21,439 nucleotides of DNA from NCBI GenBank assembly GCA_022592435.1, contig JABYQS010000470.1, positions 1-21,439 on the forward strand. Reading direction: 5' to 3'. The stretch is from Cerioporus squamosus (taxonomy: Eukaryota > Basidiomycota > Agaricomycetes > Polyporales > Polyporaceae). The notes under the pieces were generated by a model, which saw nothing but the letters and a program-made list of their open reading frames with translations, had not been told where the DNA came from and searched no databases. Both the position numbers and the translations under genes were made by a program. Shown piece by piece: positions 8,339 through 17,730 of this stretch (its first letter is position 1; every line of letters starts with the position of its first letter).

Positions 8339-9051
8339 TTACTGGGGCTTGAAGGAGCCGGGGAGGACTTCGATCCAGTACCTGTGCGTGCGCGTCAGCT
8401 CTGAACACCCGCCGGAAAGACATGCGGGTGGGGGGACGCACCCATCGGGGTCGAGGATGAAGGCGATGTGCTTCATCTTTCCGTCGGTGAGCTTCTTCTG
8501 GAACTTGACGCCGAGGCTCTCGAAGCGGGCGCAGGCGGCGTCGACGTCGTCGACGGTGATGGCGATGTGGCCGAAGCCGCGGCCGGGGTCGGAGTTCCCG
8601 TTGGCGTAGCCGGCGAAGGCGGGGTCGGACTCGGTGCCGTGGTTGTGGGTGAGCTCGAGGATGCCCTCGCGCTGGAAGCGGTTCTCGGGGGTGGTGGGGG
8701 AGCCGTGGTCGAAGGCGAGGAAGTAGAGGGTGAAGGTTTCGAACTTGTTCTCGGCGACGAGGTCCATGCCGAGGATCTGCGGGGGTGTGAGGGGGCGCGG
8801 GAGAGGAGGGGGGGCGGACACGGACCTCTGTGTAGAACTTGAGGGACGCCTGGGGGTCCTTGACACGAATCATCGTGTGGTTGAACTGCGCGGCGGTGAG
8901 TGCGGGCAAGCGAGGACGAGAGGATGCACACCTTGAAGCTCGCGGTCTCGGCGGTGCGCGGCATGGCGGGCGGGTGGAAGCTGGCAAACGAGCGTGCGCG
9001 GGGAGGACGCAGGAGAGATCTGACCGATGCGAGCATGGCAGGCGACAGCAT
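8339..9051 (-). CDS. GLO1: Lactoylglutathione lyase (glyoxalase I), mitochondrial-type N-terminus
   Basis: Glyoxalase I turns the hemithioacetal of methylglyoxal and glutathione into S-lactoylglutathione, the first step of methylglyoxal detoxification. Four exons: 8932-9051, 8826-8885, 8442-8776 and 8339-8381, with introns of 46, 49 and 60 bases, GT..AG on this strand. The product is 185 aa, a single glyoxalase module as in animals, not the doubled yeast form. Metal-site positions by family alignment: His43 ([10 protein letters not shown]), Glu101 (GILELTH), His130 (GFGHIAI) and Glu176 (YWIEVL). [21 protein letters not shown] and DPDGYWIE are family hallmarks. The first ~28 residues ([20 protein letters not shown], then SFASFH) are Arg-rich and free of acidic residues, like a mitochondrial presequence. 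Met30 ([11 protein letters not shown]) could start a cytosolic form. The ATG at 9051 was chosen because the frame is open and the leader is coherent. The gene is divergent from the large gene at 9190. Confidence 0.95.
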
Positions 9052-9189
9052 CGATCACGCAACGCGACCGACACGGAACGCGTGACGCAAACACGGACAA
9101 ACAGCGCGCTCGCGGGCTGTTGAGGGCACCACGTGCCTGCGCGACTGTGGGCTGCTCTTATCGGGTTCTGTCTCTGTCCAGTGCGCGCG
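9052..9189. promoter_or_regulatory. Shared divergent promoter between glyoxalase I and the large nuclear-protein gene
   Basis: Only 138 bases separate the two predicted start codons, so both promoters and 5' leaders must lie here or overlap the first exons. A palindromic CACGTG (E-box type) is at 9130-9135 and a TGACGCAA site (bZIP-like) at about 9082-9089. No TATA box was seen. The sites are sequence matches only; binding is not shown. Confidence 0.45.
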
Positions 9190-12100
9190 ATGATCCCGAC
9201 GTGCTCCTCGCCGACGCCGCCTGCGCGCCCCTCGTCCGTCGCAAATCTGCCGTTCAAGTACCGCCGCAAGAGCTTCTCTGAGGACAACCCTGACTACTAC
9301 CTCGTCCCGCCCTCCCCGTCTCTCTCCCCCTCTCGCTCCTTCTCCATGTCCTCCTCCCCTCCCTCCTCGCCCACTGCCCTCGCCACCTCGCCCGCCCGCC
9401 CGTCGCATCTGGACACCGCCGCGATCCACCCGCCGTCCAGTCCCACCCGCCCGTCCGCCTTCCACGGCTACGGCTATGCATACAGCTACTCTCGCGCTCA
9501 TCACCATGATCTCATCTCAGCTGAACATCGCTACAAGCTCCCCACCGCTCGCCCCTCGCCATCGCGCGAGCGAGCCACATCCCACCGTACGTCCTCTTTC
9601 CTGCGCTTGCGTGAATTGTCTCCGCCTCCGACTGGCTCGCTCCCGGTCTGCAGGCCTCTCTCTCCGTCCAAACTTATCCCATCTCGCCCGCCTCATGTCT
9701 CCTCTATCCGGATGATCGGATCGGATCAGCCCATGACCGTGCCCCGCGCCGAGTTTACAGTACAGAGTCCTCCGTTTCCCGCGTCACAGCAGAGTTCATC
9801 GCGGACGCCCACCACAGACGCCCCGTCTTGTGCGGCCGTCGACGTTGATCCACACTCGCGGCATCTGTTCCAGCTCGCACTCCGCCATGTCTCGGCGGCT
9901 CTGTCCGCCGTTATAACCCCCTTGATGCCCTGTGTCCGATTCCCTTTCCTCTCCCCTATCCGCCTGGCGTACACAGTACTGACCCCGCGCATGTTCCTCT
10001 CCCTCCATCCAGATGACGACGAAGACGACGACATCGAGGACTACGCGTTCGGCTTCGACCTCGACGATCTCCTCGCTGGGTCGTCCCCCTCCCGCCGGAT
10101 CTCCTTCAACACCTCGGACGAGCGCGACAAGCCCTTCGTCCGTGCCCCGCCCAGGCCTCGCGCGCACGCCCACGTCTCTCCAAGGGGCCCATCCACGTCC
10201 GAGTCGTCCGGATCCTCGCCCAGTCCTGAGCCAGCACCAGCGGCCACCGGCCCCGGCACGGCAGATCTTCGCGCTCCAGACGTCCAGAGCGAGCGCACCC
10301 GTGCCTCGGCGCCACAGCTGCCCCCGCCGCCAGCCACTCGGACTCCGATCTGCGCACGGAGGGGAGGACGGACGCGCTCGCCCTTCGCGCCTCGTGCAGC
10401 GGCAGACGCGGACGTGGACGACGCGCTGCCCCCGTCCTCGCCCATCGCGTCGTCCCCCCTTAGCTCGCCGTCCCGTCCGTCCCCGGCGCGCGAGTCGCGC
10501 CCGCCCTCGTCGCCCATCCCGATCCCGATCCCGCTCGCCGTCCCGCACACCCCGACCGCCCTCCGCGAGGACGCGGAGATGGACTTGGATGTAACGGATT
10601 CGGAGGAGGTGTTCGCGTCGCCGCCGTCGCCGACGCTGGACGCGCTGCGGATCACGTCGAGGGTCGCTCTGCGCGCGTTGCTGGACCGTGCGCGTGGGAG
10701 TGATCGTGATCGTGATCTTGTCCTCCCGAGTGTCTCTGGTGGTCCCGCTGCATTGGAAACTGGCCCTGTCCGGGCTGGGGAGGACGGACTCGTGGTGGAA
10801 GAGGAGGAGGAGGACCGTGTGTGTGTGGAGGTGGAAATGCAGGTTGCGGAGGTTGAGGACAGGATCGACGTGGATGGGGATGTCACGCCTTTGGTGCTCG
10901 GCGAGGCTGATTGTGAGTGTGAGCAGCCCGCTGAGATGGCGGAGGTGGTGATCACGGAGCGAGTGGCGGAGTTCGAGGTGCGTCGCGCGTTGGTCATCGG
11001 TTGTGCGCGGTGCTCATGCGGTCGATGTAGATATCTGAACCTGCTCCCGTTCCCGTTCTTATGCCCATGCCCGATGTGGTTGATGCTCCGATTTCTCGCG
11101 CTCCGTCTGTAGTGCCCGTCGAGAGGGAGATGGAGATGACGGAGGTGTCGGTGGTCACGGAGGAGGTTGAACTCGCGGATGTCGATATTCGGGTGAGTCG
11201 CGCATGGTGTGTGTTGTGCTCGGTGCTCATGCTGACATGTTTGATGTAGATGCAGATCCCCGAGCTTGCTGCTGCTTCTGGTTCTGTCTCTCGCGCGCAT
11301 ACGCCGTCCGTACTGGCGTCATGCGTGCATACGCCTTCGGTGCCCATCTCCCGTGCGCACACGCCCGCCGCACCTGTCTCTCGCGCGCATACACCTGCCG
11401 CGCCGATCTCCCGCTCGCGTACACCCGCCGTGCCTGTCTCCCGCGCGTGTACACCCCCCTTCATGCCGATGGAGGACGCACCGTCGTCTCCGCTGTCCCC
11501 GGCACCGTCTTCGATCGGCGATGCGGACGTCGAGCTCGACGACGACGAGGACGTGCTTCCTCGTACCCCAATGGCCGGACCGAGCCGTGCGGTCTCGCCT
11601 GTGCGCGAGGAGCCGGTTCGCATGCCCCCGCGCAAGAAGGCCCGCCTGGACGATGAGAGCACGCGCTCCAAGCTTGCGAAGCCGAAGAAGGCGAAGCGGT
11701 CTCGCACGCCGACGTTTACGGATAGCGAGAGCGAGAGCGAGGCGGACGCGCCGCGTCTCGCTCCGGTGAAGACCAGAACCACGAAAAAGACGCAGCCTGT
11801 GCCTAGCGCCCCCACCACCGCGACGACGGTGAAAACGAAAACGAGGATGAGGACGAGGACGAAAACGCAAACGCAAACGCAAACGAAGGTGAAGAAGCGT
11901 CCGCGGACCGTGTTCTCGGACGAGGAGAGCGGCTCGGACGCTCCTGCCCCGTCTTCGTCGCGCGCTGCACCCGCGCCTGCAGCTCCGGTCCCTCCCCCCG
12001 CGACGATGGCGACGACGAAGCGCAAGGAGAGGGCACGGCGCGAGAAGGAGAAGGAGAAGGAGAAGAAGGCGCGCGCGAGGGAGAGGGAGCCCGAGTCTGA

Positions 12101-13071
12101 CCGGGATGTGGAGAACACGCCTGTGAAGCCTTCTGCGAGTGGGAAGGCGAAGGCGCCTGCAAGACCGAGGGCGAAGATGGGGCCGTCTGCGCCGAAGAGC
12201 GCGACGAATATCGCGCGGCCTGGGTTGGCTTTGCCCGCGTCCTTGTCCTCGCCTGTGCCTGTGCCTGCGCATGCTACGCCTGAGCTCGAGCGGCACGAGA
12301 AGCTTACAGGTACGGGCAAGCGTCCCCGCGAACACGAACACGAGCGCGACGAACCAGCCGCTGCGGCGGCACCCGTGAGAGGGAGACCGGACGCGGACGC
12401 GTTCGAGCTGCCGCTGCCCGCTGCGGAGCTGGAGGGGATGCTGATCGAGACGCTGGCGACGGCGCGCGCGTCGTCGTTGGCGACGTCGGCGCTGTATGGT
12501 GCGGTGATGGCTGCAAGGCCTGCGTTGAGGGAGATGGGGCTGCCGGTGAGGAGGGGGACGGCGGCCGCGGACGAGGAGGAGGGCGAGAAGGGCGAGAGAG
12601 AGAAGAAGGGACGGGCCGCGGGACGCGGGGCGGACGCTGCGAGTCGGCGGGCGTGGGTGCCTGCGATTGAGGGTGTGCTGGAGGCGGGGTGGGCAAGGTG
12701 TGGGGTGTTTGGGAAGGTTGTGAACCAGGGTACTGTGAGTCGTCTTCCGCCTTTTCTCGTTGGTCGCATGTTTGCTTTCCTGTCTTTGGTGATTCCTGTC
12801 CTTCTCGTCTCTTCTATGCTTTCCTTTCTGTTTTCTGTGGACGAATGCTGACCACTTCACCCACACCCTGTAGGATGCGACGGACCACGAGCTGGCGCTG
12901 GAGGCGCGGTGGTTCTACGACCCGGACCGGGACGACGACGGGGAGCGGGCGGGCGTGATCAGGAGCATGATGCGCCGGCCGGGGAAGCGGAGCGAGACGA
13001 AGAAGGCGAAGCATTACTACTGGCGGCCGCTGCCCAAGATCTCGCGGTGGGATGCGGAGGACGAGCTGTGA
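9190..13071 (+). CDS. Large, mostly disordered, probably nuclear fungal protein
   Basis: Function not recognised. Predicted exons: 9190-9586, 10013-10977, 11031-11192, 11250-12734 and 12874-13071 (1068 aa if the first intron is spliced). All junctions keep frame; the introns at 10978, 11193 and 12735 have GTGCGT or GTGAGT donors, and the 11193 and 12735 introns carry CTGAC branch sites. The protein is Ser/Pro/Thr-rich, with an N-terminal LPFKYRRKSFSEDNPDYYLV, an acidic DDDEDDDIEDYAFGFDLDDL, six decapeptide repeats around HTP (11283-11462), a Lys/Thr/Arg tract (about 11830-11890), KKRPRTVFSDEESGSD, and a Lys/Glu-rich stretch (about 12020-12080). Several basic clusters suggest nuclear localisation. 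The ordered part is C-terminal (about 12388-13071): a helical LEGMLIETLATARASSLAT, then WVPAIEGVLEAGWARCGVFG, EARWFYDPD, RSMMRRPGKRSETKKAKHYY and WRPLPKISRWDAEDEL. That end looks like a conserved agaricomycete domain and might be a winged-helix-like fold; this is inference. The start at 9190 was preferred to an in-frame ATG at 9133 because the latter adds a hydrophobic stretch and leaves only 81 bases of promoter. Confidence 0.7.
9587..10012 (+). other. Long, stop-free first intron (426 nt) of the large gene
   Basis: Donor GTACGT at 9587, branch-like TACTGAC at about 9978-9984 and a pyrimidine-rich acceptor ending CATCCAG at 10012. Splicing joins C to AT-GAC in phase 1 and leads straight into the acidic segment. 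The intron has no stop in the reading frame and its length is a multiple of three, so retention would add 142 residues. The acceptor is convincing; the donor is less certain. Confidence 0.45.
11283..11462 (+). repeat. Six 30-base repeats encoding HTP decapeptides
   Basis: Six consecutive 30-base units encode ten-residue repeats of the form [P/S][V/I]SRAHTP[A/S][A/V]. Variants are LASCVHTPSV, PISRSRTPAV and PVSRACTPPF. The TP steps are possible sites for proline-directed kinases, which is inference. The units differ at synonymous and non-synonymous sites, so the array is not freshly expanded. Confidence 0.85.
11830..11890 (+). repeat. Purine-rich hexanucleotide tract coding Lys/Arg/Gln-Thr repeats
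   Basis: The tract runs through ACGAAA, ACGAGG and ACGCAA units and encodes alternating Thr with Lys, Arg or Gln (TKTQTQTQTK). It is a simple-sequence stretch inside the exon, prone to length change in multiples of six bases, which keeps the frame. Confidence 0.75.
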
Positions 13072-13932
13072 GCCCTCTCTGCTTGCCGGGGACGGGGGGC
13101 GTAAGTTATGCGATTATGTGAACCATGGTCCTGAACGATGTTGTTGTGTTTTTCCTTCGTCGTGTTTCAGTTTGAGCGAGTTGTTTTGTATGTGTTTCGT
13201 GTCTCGATTCGCTAGTACGTATGTTACGATCGCTGTAGTGTCTGTCTGAGTATCGTCTGTGACTATGAACGAACGCTGTGTCCTTGGCGATGTAATGATC
13301 ATTGTTTCCTCGCAAACCCCGCACATGAACACTCGCGGTTCGCTCCCGATCTCGCCGTTTGGCCTGGTACCTGGGCGACGCGCTGCGCATAAGTACATGT
13401 TCCACAATCCAGACACGCCGGAGGCCGAGAAACCATCATCGTCGCGATGACTCGGAGTGGTGCATCTGCAGCCTGAGCTCCGCGCGGTCGAGCGAGGGCA
13501 ACTTCTTCAGCGTAGTGGTGCTTTGGTATTGCTACGCGCGTATCTCGAAGTCTATGTAGGCTATCGCTGACTCGCTGCTGTCTGGACTGTCTTGGGCCTC
13601 TGCACTCCGCCGTTCGTCTGCCACTTGCGCTCGGTTCGGAACCGTCGGCAAGTTGGAGACGTGGACGATAAGTACCCTGTGAGGACTCGGAAGGAGGGTA
13701 AGTATAGTAGTACCCGGTTGTGCGCCACGACGGGGGAAGGGAGTACCTTAGACCTCGAAGCTCGAACTCCGGCTGGCAGATCAACGTCAACTCGGATACG
13801 GACACGGACACGCACACCAGCTGAGTCGACGAGGAGTACTTGTCCATCGATCACGAGGAGGTCTGTCTGCGTTCATGGAGCTGAGCTCGTGGGGTTGCAC
13901 GGTACGCATAGCAAGCGCGTGGCAGCGGCATA
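13072..13932. other. Convergent gap between the large gene and copy B
   Basis: This gap holds the 3' ends of two convergent genes. Right after the stop at 13071 the sequence becomes T/G-rich with TTGTTGTGTTTTTCC and GTTGTTTTGTATGTG, which looks like a 3' UTR. No coding sequence was recognised; open frames on both strands are Arg/Ser/Pro-rich and overlap. A short GGACAC-type repeat lies at about 13799-13815. Confidence 0.4.
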
Positions 13933-15214
13933 TCATAGAGGGTATGGAGACCCGTACTCGACGGCGTTGTCGAAGAGTATGACAAGCGGTCTAGCGCTGT
14001 TCTCTCTCTCCGGCCAGTGCTTGTCCATACCCCTCGCCCACACCTGCGGCTTCCGGTAACGGAGTGTCACCAAGAGCCGTCCTTCTTGCGGGTAGAGTTC
14101 GGGTGGAACCGGAGGTCCAGTGTACGATGGATTGGGTCGGACGGGATCCCACTCGAGAGAGCGCAGTACGCGTACAACTGCGACGCGCTTCCCGGAATGC
14201 TCTGGGAGCGCAGATGGCTCGGAACAGCATAAGAGTGTGCCTGTTGCAAGCGGGTATCAGCTCGCTCAACGGCCTACAATGCGACAAACGGACCTGAGAA
14301 GGGGCTATGTAACTGAGCCGCGGGACGCTCCTTTGGGAAGCCGGTCATGGACCTCCTGGTGTGGGAGGATGTCATATTCCTCAGTAGCGCGTGTGTGATC
14401 CGTTCATCGCCAATGAATGCACACGAAGGCCAGTTACAATCCAGAGGTAAGTCGAACGGTTGGCCAAAAGCATTGCAGGTATCGCGTGCTGAGGACATCC
14501 CCCGATGTGAATCTGCCGTAGTGTGTCCGAGCGAAGTCCATCACTTGCTGAGGGACAGTCGCATCGACGGTGGTGATAAGACGTCGGATGGGAGCGAACG
14601 TCTGGTTGCCAGCAATGGTGGGAAGGGGTATGCGCCAAGGAACACCGCGTTGGGTCGTGAAGTCGACCCCGGAAGCGAAGCTGGCAGGGTCGTTTGAGGC
14701 GGTCAGACGGATCCGGAGCTCCCCTGCGAGAGGCGGAGCACGAGGAGGTTGGTAGTAGTAGAGAAATCCGCTAAGCTTGGTTGGCAGACGGCCTGCATCT
14801 GGCTGTGGGAGCGTGTGCAAGAGGGCGACTCGAGGGCGGCCACTAGAATGTTGGTGGTTGTGGACAACGATAGCGGTACCAGGGTGTTTCCACGGAACGG
14901 ATGTGATATAGTCATCCGGTGTGAGCTTTGTCGGATCCAAGGTGCAGATCAATGTAGAGGCGGGACTGGTGCTCGTCTGCCGACCAGCTTGAGCCATGCG
15001 CGAGGTATCTGGAGGAGCGCCGCCAGCTGCCGTGCCTAGAGATGCGAACGTGCGCAATGCACACAGAGACCGTGGCGATGCGATGTTGGTGTTGGGAGTC
15101 AACCTTGTCCACCGAGCTCGGGGGACGACATAAATGATAAGGCTGCAGCTCGCCGCTCGGGCGCTTCCAAGCGCGTAAGGCACGATGTGCGGACACGGCC
15201 AGATCGCTTCGCAT
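13933..15214 (-). pseudogene. Unknown fungal family, copy B (frameshifted)
   Basis: This is homologous to copy A along its whole length. Conserved landmarks: MRSDLA at the start, LTPDDYITSV, GRPRVALLHTLPQPDAGRLP, LSGFLYYYQPPRAPPLAGEL, RGVPWRIPLPTIA, APIRRLITTVDATVPQQ and, after the intron at 14241-14293, CCSEPSALPEHSGKRV and SLEWDPVRPNPSYTGPP. The end reads LVILFDNAVEYGSPYPL and stops at 13933-13935, the most complete C-terminus of the three. Two lesions are seen. A one-base insertion at 14464-14478 (CTGCAATGCTTTTGG against CTGCATGCGTTCGG in copy C) shifts the frame before the FGQPFDLPLD block. An indel between about 15150 and 15200 separates MRSDLA from the rest. A spliced product would be truncated, so I call it a pseudogene. 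Confidence 0.75.
14241..14293 (-). other. Second intron of copy B (53 nt)
   Basis: On the minus strand the donor is GTCCGT, a GCTGATA branch-like site follows, and the acceptor is CAACAG. The position and phase (1) match the introns at 1480-1554 and 18347-18411, although the length differs. Confidence 0.7.
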
Positions 15215-15238
15215 GACCATGGGGGTCGAAGTATCCTC

Positions 15239-15303
15239 CTGCTAGAATGCTATGGAGTTCGTCATATGAGTACAATCAACAACAGCGGAGGCAGAATAGG
15301 TAC
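15239..15303 (-). other. Leader intron of copy B (65 nt)
   Basis: On the minus strand the donor is GTACCT after GAAACG, and the acceptor TTCTAGCAG lies 24 bases before the MRSDLA codon. Its length and place are the same as in copy A, including the shared GAAACG exon end. Confidence 0.55.
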
Positions 15304-15782
15304 CGTTTCGAAACAGGATGATGGTTGAAGTTAACTTGTGAGACGCTGGACCCCGGGAAGAGGCGCGGCAGCCGAATCTAATAAGTCACTCATGCCCTTA
15401 TACTCCTTCATGGTTCGCGTCGATTTGCATCTCATAGCAGAGCCCCTGCGACCGTGAACTTCGAGGTGCGTCCGATCTCCGTGATCAATGACCTGGAAGT
15501 CCGTAGCATGATTGTGAACGTAACAGCCGGTCCCATGGGGCCCTGGCGGTAGTGGTACACTATGTACGGCATCATACATCAAGTCCAGCGTCGACCGGAC
15601 CGAACGACATCTACTAGTGATGCGAGCTGACAGGAGATCATAGCGCAGCGTCGAGCTTTCCGCGCACTATAGCCCGCCATTGTCACGATAGTGTCAGTAT
15701 TGGCGATCGCGCCGGGATAAAAGCGACGCTGCCCATCGCAAACCGGTCTCGTACCATCACAACCCCTGCGACAGCGACGAAG
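15304..15782. other. Divergent gap between copy B and the methyltransferase
   Basis: The left ~50 bases are the leader exon of copy B (TTAACTTCAACCA on the minus strand matches copy A). The right end holds the methyltransferase promoter. No other gene or repeat was recognised. Confidence 0.4.
15716..15723 (+). promoter_or_regulatory. TATA-like box upstream of the methyltransferase
   Basis: GATAAAAG lies 60 bases before the ATG at 15783, within GC-rich sequence, a plausible distance for a fungal core promoter. This is based on sequence match and spacing only. Confidence 0.35.
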
Positions 15783-16717
15783 ATGAATTACGAAGACCCC
15801 GAAGGTGTGAAGAAGTACAGGGCCAAAGCCGAAGCCCTCACCAGCCCCTTCGCGCTGCACCTCATCCGGGAGTGCGGCCTCGACCGCGCCGATGGGAGTT
15901 CGGAGCTCGTCATCCTCGACAACGCGTGCGGCACGGGGGCCGTCACGGTCAAGCTCTACGAGACGCTATCTCCCGCTGCAAAGGCGAAGCTGCAGGTCGT
16001 GTGCGGGGACCTATCGCCCTCTATGGTGAAGAGCGTGCAGGAGCGCATCGAAGAGAGTGGGTGGGCGGGTGCGAGCGCAAAGGTCGTCGACGCATGGGTA
16101 CGTCCGAGTCTTGAGTCCGAGTTGGGGGAGAGGAGGAGGAGGTGCTGACGACGCGCTGGCAGAGGATGGACTTACCGTCGAACACCTTCACGCATGTCAT
16201 CACCAACTTCGCCCTCCCCGGGTTCGCCGAACCGCGCTCGTTCCTCGCAGAGGCCTTTCGCGTCCTCCGTCCATTCGGTGTCAACGCGCTCACCAAATTC
16301 GAGCACGTACCGTGGTACCCCATCTCTGCCGCGGCGATTGCACGCATCCCCGGAGCCCCGCGCGTGCCGTCCTTCAAAGAGTTCAGCCAGGACGTTCAGA
16401 TGGAGCGGAAGGGGGACGACGACTGGAGCGACGTGACGTTCATCCAGGAGGAGATACGGAGGGCCGGCTTCGAGGATGTGCAGTGCGTCTTGCGGCAGAA
16501 CGTGTCGAAGTTCCCGAATGCCGAGGAGTATCTGAAGATTCATGGCGAGATCACGGTGATAGGGATGGCATGGAGTGAGGAGGAGAAGGCGAGGGTAAGA
16601 CCACACTTCCAGGCGGCCTTGGTGGAGGAGTTGAAGAGCAGGTTTGGGGACGGGGAGATATCGTTGGTGTGGGAGGCATGGTGCATCACCGGCAGAGTCC
16701 CGGCCAGCAAGACATGA
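15783..16717 (+). CDS. Class I SAM-dependent methyltransferase
   Basis: The protein most likely transfers a methyl group from S-adenosylmethionine to a small molecule; the substrate is unknown. Exons 15783-16097 and 16163-16717 give 289 aa. The intron (16098-16162, 65 bases) has donor GTACGT, branch GCTGAC and acceptor GGCAG, and joins DAW to RMDLP in phase 0. SAM-fold motifs: motif I VILDNACGTGAVTV (residues 43-56), an acidic motif II region VVCGDLSPSM (72-81), then VVDAWRMDLP and FTHVITNFALPGF (the DA..LP and post-II strand), and an EAFRVLRPFGVNAL segment matching the 'RvLkPGG' turn. The later part (WYPISAAAIARI, FEDVQCVLRQNV) is the variable substrate side. No signal peptide or membrane segment is seen. 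The layout resembles UbiE/LaeA-like fungal methyltransferases, but no secondary-metabolite core enzyme is in the window. The start fits because the family begins just before a [Y/W]...Y[R/D] helix. Confidence 0.87.
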
Positions 16718-17124
16718 GAATGCAGGTCGGAGTCTCTGAGTGGCGTATGTACAGCGGTGCTTGTAACAGGTAGCGTATGTAGCAGTCGTCTTGTGCCCGA
16801 GTACGAGGGAAGCACGGCATCGATGACGACGCACGAGTTCGAAGAAGTCGACGTAAGGAGAGAAGAGGAGAAGACTTAGCCGACGCCTCCGCCATGATAT
16901 GTAGCCTCGTGGCGGCGGTGCTCGCACGCGTTTCTGCCTTTCTCCTCCTCCTCTTCGTCTACTTACTCCGTTATTTGCAGCACATGGGGTGTCTATCGCA
17001 AGTGCCGGAAAGTCTCGATGAACACAGGGGAACTAGTTACTTCGACCTCCAAACTCGCCAAACTCTCGTGTCTTGACGTACTCACTGTGATGTCTCCCTG
17101 TCTGCCTCCGAGTCGCAGGTCCCC
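16718..17124. other. Gap after the methyltransferase, with a small hydrophobic frame
   Basis: A 60-codon frame at 16894-17076 begins with a strongly hydrophobic stretch (SAFLLLLFVYLLRYL), but no partner or family is recognised and the T/C-rich DNA could produce it by chance. The 3' part may be an intron or leader of the broken gene that follows, ending in an acceptor-like GAGTCGCAG at about 17111-17119. Confidence 0.3.
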
Positions 17125-17730
17125 ATGCCCGTACTGGCGTCGGACGCTCGCCATGCCACCGCGATGCGGATCCCGCTCCCCGTGTTCGTGTACGACGCCT
17201 CCCGAGCGGGTCAGTAGGCCCGCCTCGCAACCTCCGACGGTGATACCGACTCCGCGTCCGAGGATGAGAACCTCGCCTAGAATGGAGACTCCCCGAAGGC
17301 GAAGTACGCATACGCCACCGCCGACCTCGAGGGCCTCCCAGTTCGAGTCTCTGAAGGCCGAGACACCGCACGGCCGTCACGCTCGCCACCGGGACCATCT
17401 CAGCGGTCATCGGCGACCTCGTGTTCTTCGGGTCCTTCGAGCTGTACTCCAGGATGAAGAACAGGGGCCGCGGCGCAGAACTCAAGGCCGGTGCTGTCGG
17501 GGCTGGCGTACTCGGCCGTTCGTCGTGCGGTGTGCACGCATGGCTGAAAGTTCAAGGCGCATCCGGGGACTGCTATATGGGCTGCAAGGGCGAGAACATC
17601 GAGGTGCGAGCCGGAGGAGCTACGGAACGCGCTCGCTCAGGCTGTGGCAGTATTGGCAGGCGTGCGCGATGGCGGTCGGGACGGCCGTCACGCCTGGACT
17701 TACGGGATGCGGTGGGTGCTTGCGAGCTGA
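17125..17730 (+). pseudogene. Broken unrecognised gene
   Basis: One frame from ATG 17125 is coherent across two TAG stops: it reads MRIPLPVFVYDASRAGQ, then TAG (17215-17217), ARLATSDGDTDSASEDENLA, then TAG (17278-17280), and SPKAKYAYATADLEGLPVRV. Around 17370 sense passes to another frame with AVTLATGTISAVIGDLVFFG and SFELYSRMKNRGRGAELKAG. Near 17600 it passes again to EPEELRNALAQAVAVLAGVR and ends WTYGMRWVLAS at 17728-17730. Balanced, protein-like composition in successive frames, broken by in-frame stops, is what a decayed gene would show. I recognise no family. One of the apparent frameshifts could instead be an unrecognised intron, but the two TAG codons lie in one uninterrupted sense segment. 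Confidence 0.45.

Noticed and set aside
8468..8842. Gly/Val/Glu-rich plus-strand frame inside glyoxalase I
   Set aside because: It is the reverse complement of the well-supported glyoxalase exon 3 and is explained by codon bias.
10041..12866. Very long minus-strand open frames (419, 591 and 515 codons) opposite the large gene
   Set aside because: They are antisense shadows of a GC-rich, Ser/Pro/Arg-coding exon set: Ser- and Arg-rich, low in complexity and with no motif. The plus strand has consistent introns and a conserved-looking C-terminus.
16142..16162. Methyltransferase exon 2 as a separate gene starting at 16142
   Set aside because: The ATG-like start lies within the intron; joining 16097 to 16163 gives one continuous SAM-methyltransferase fold.
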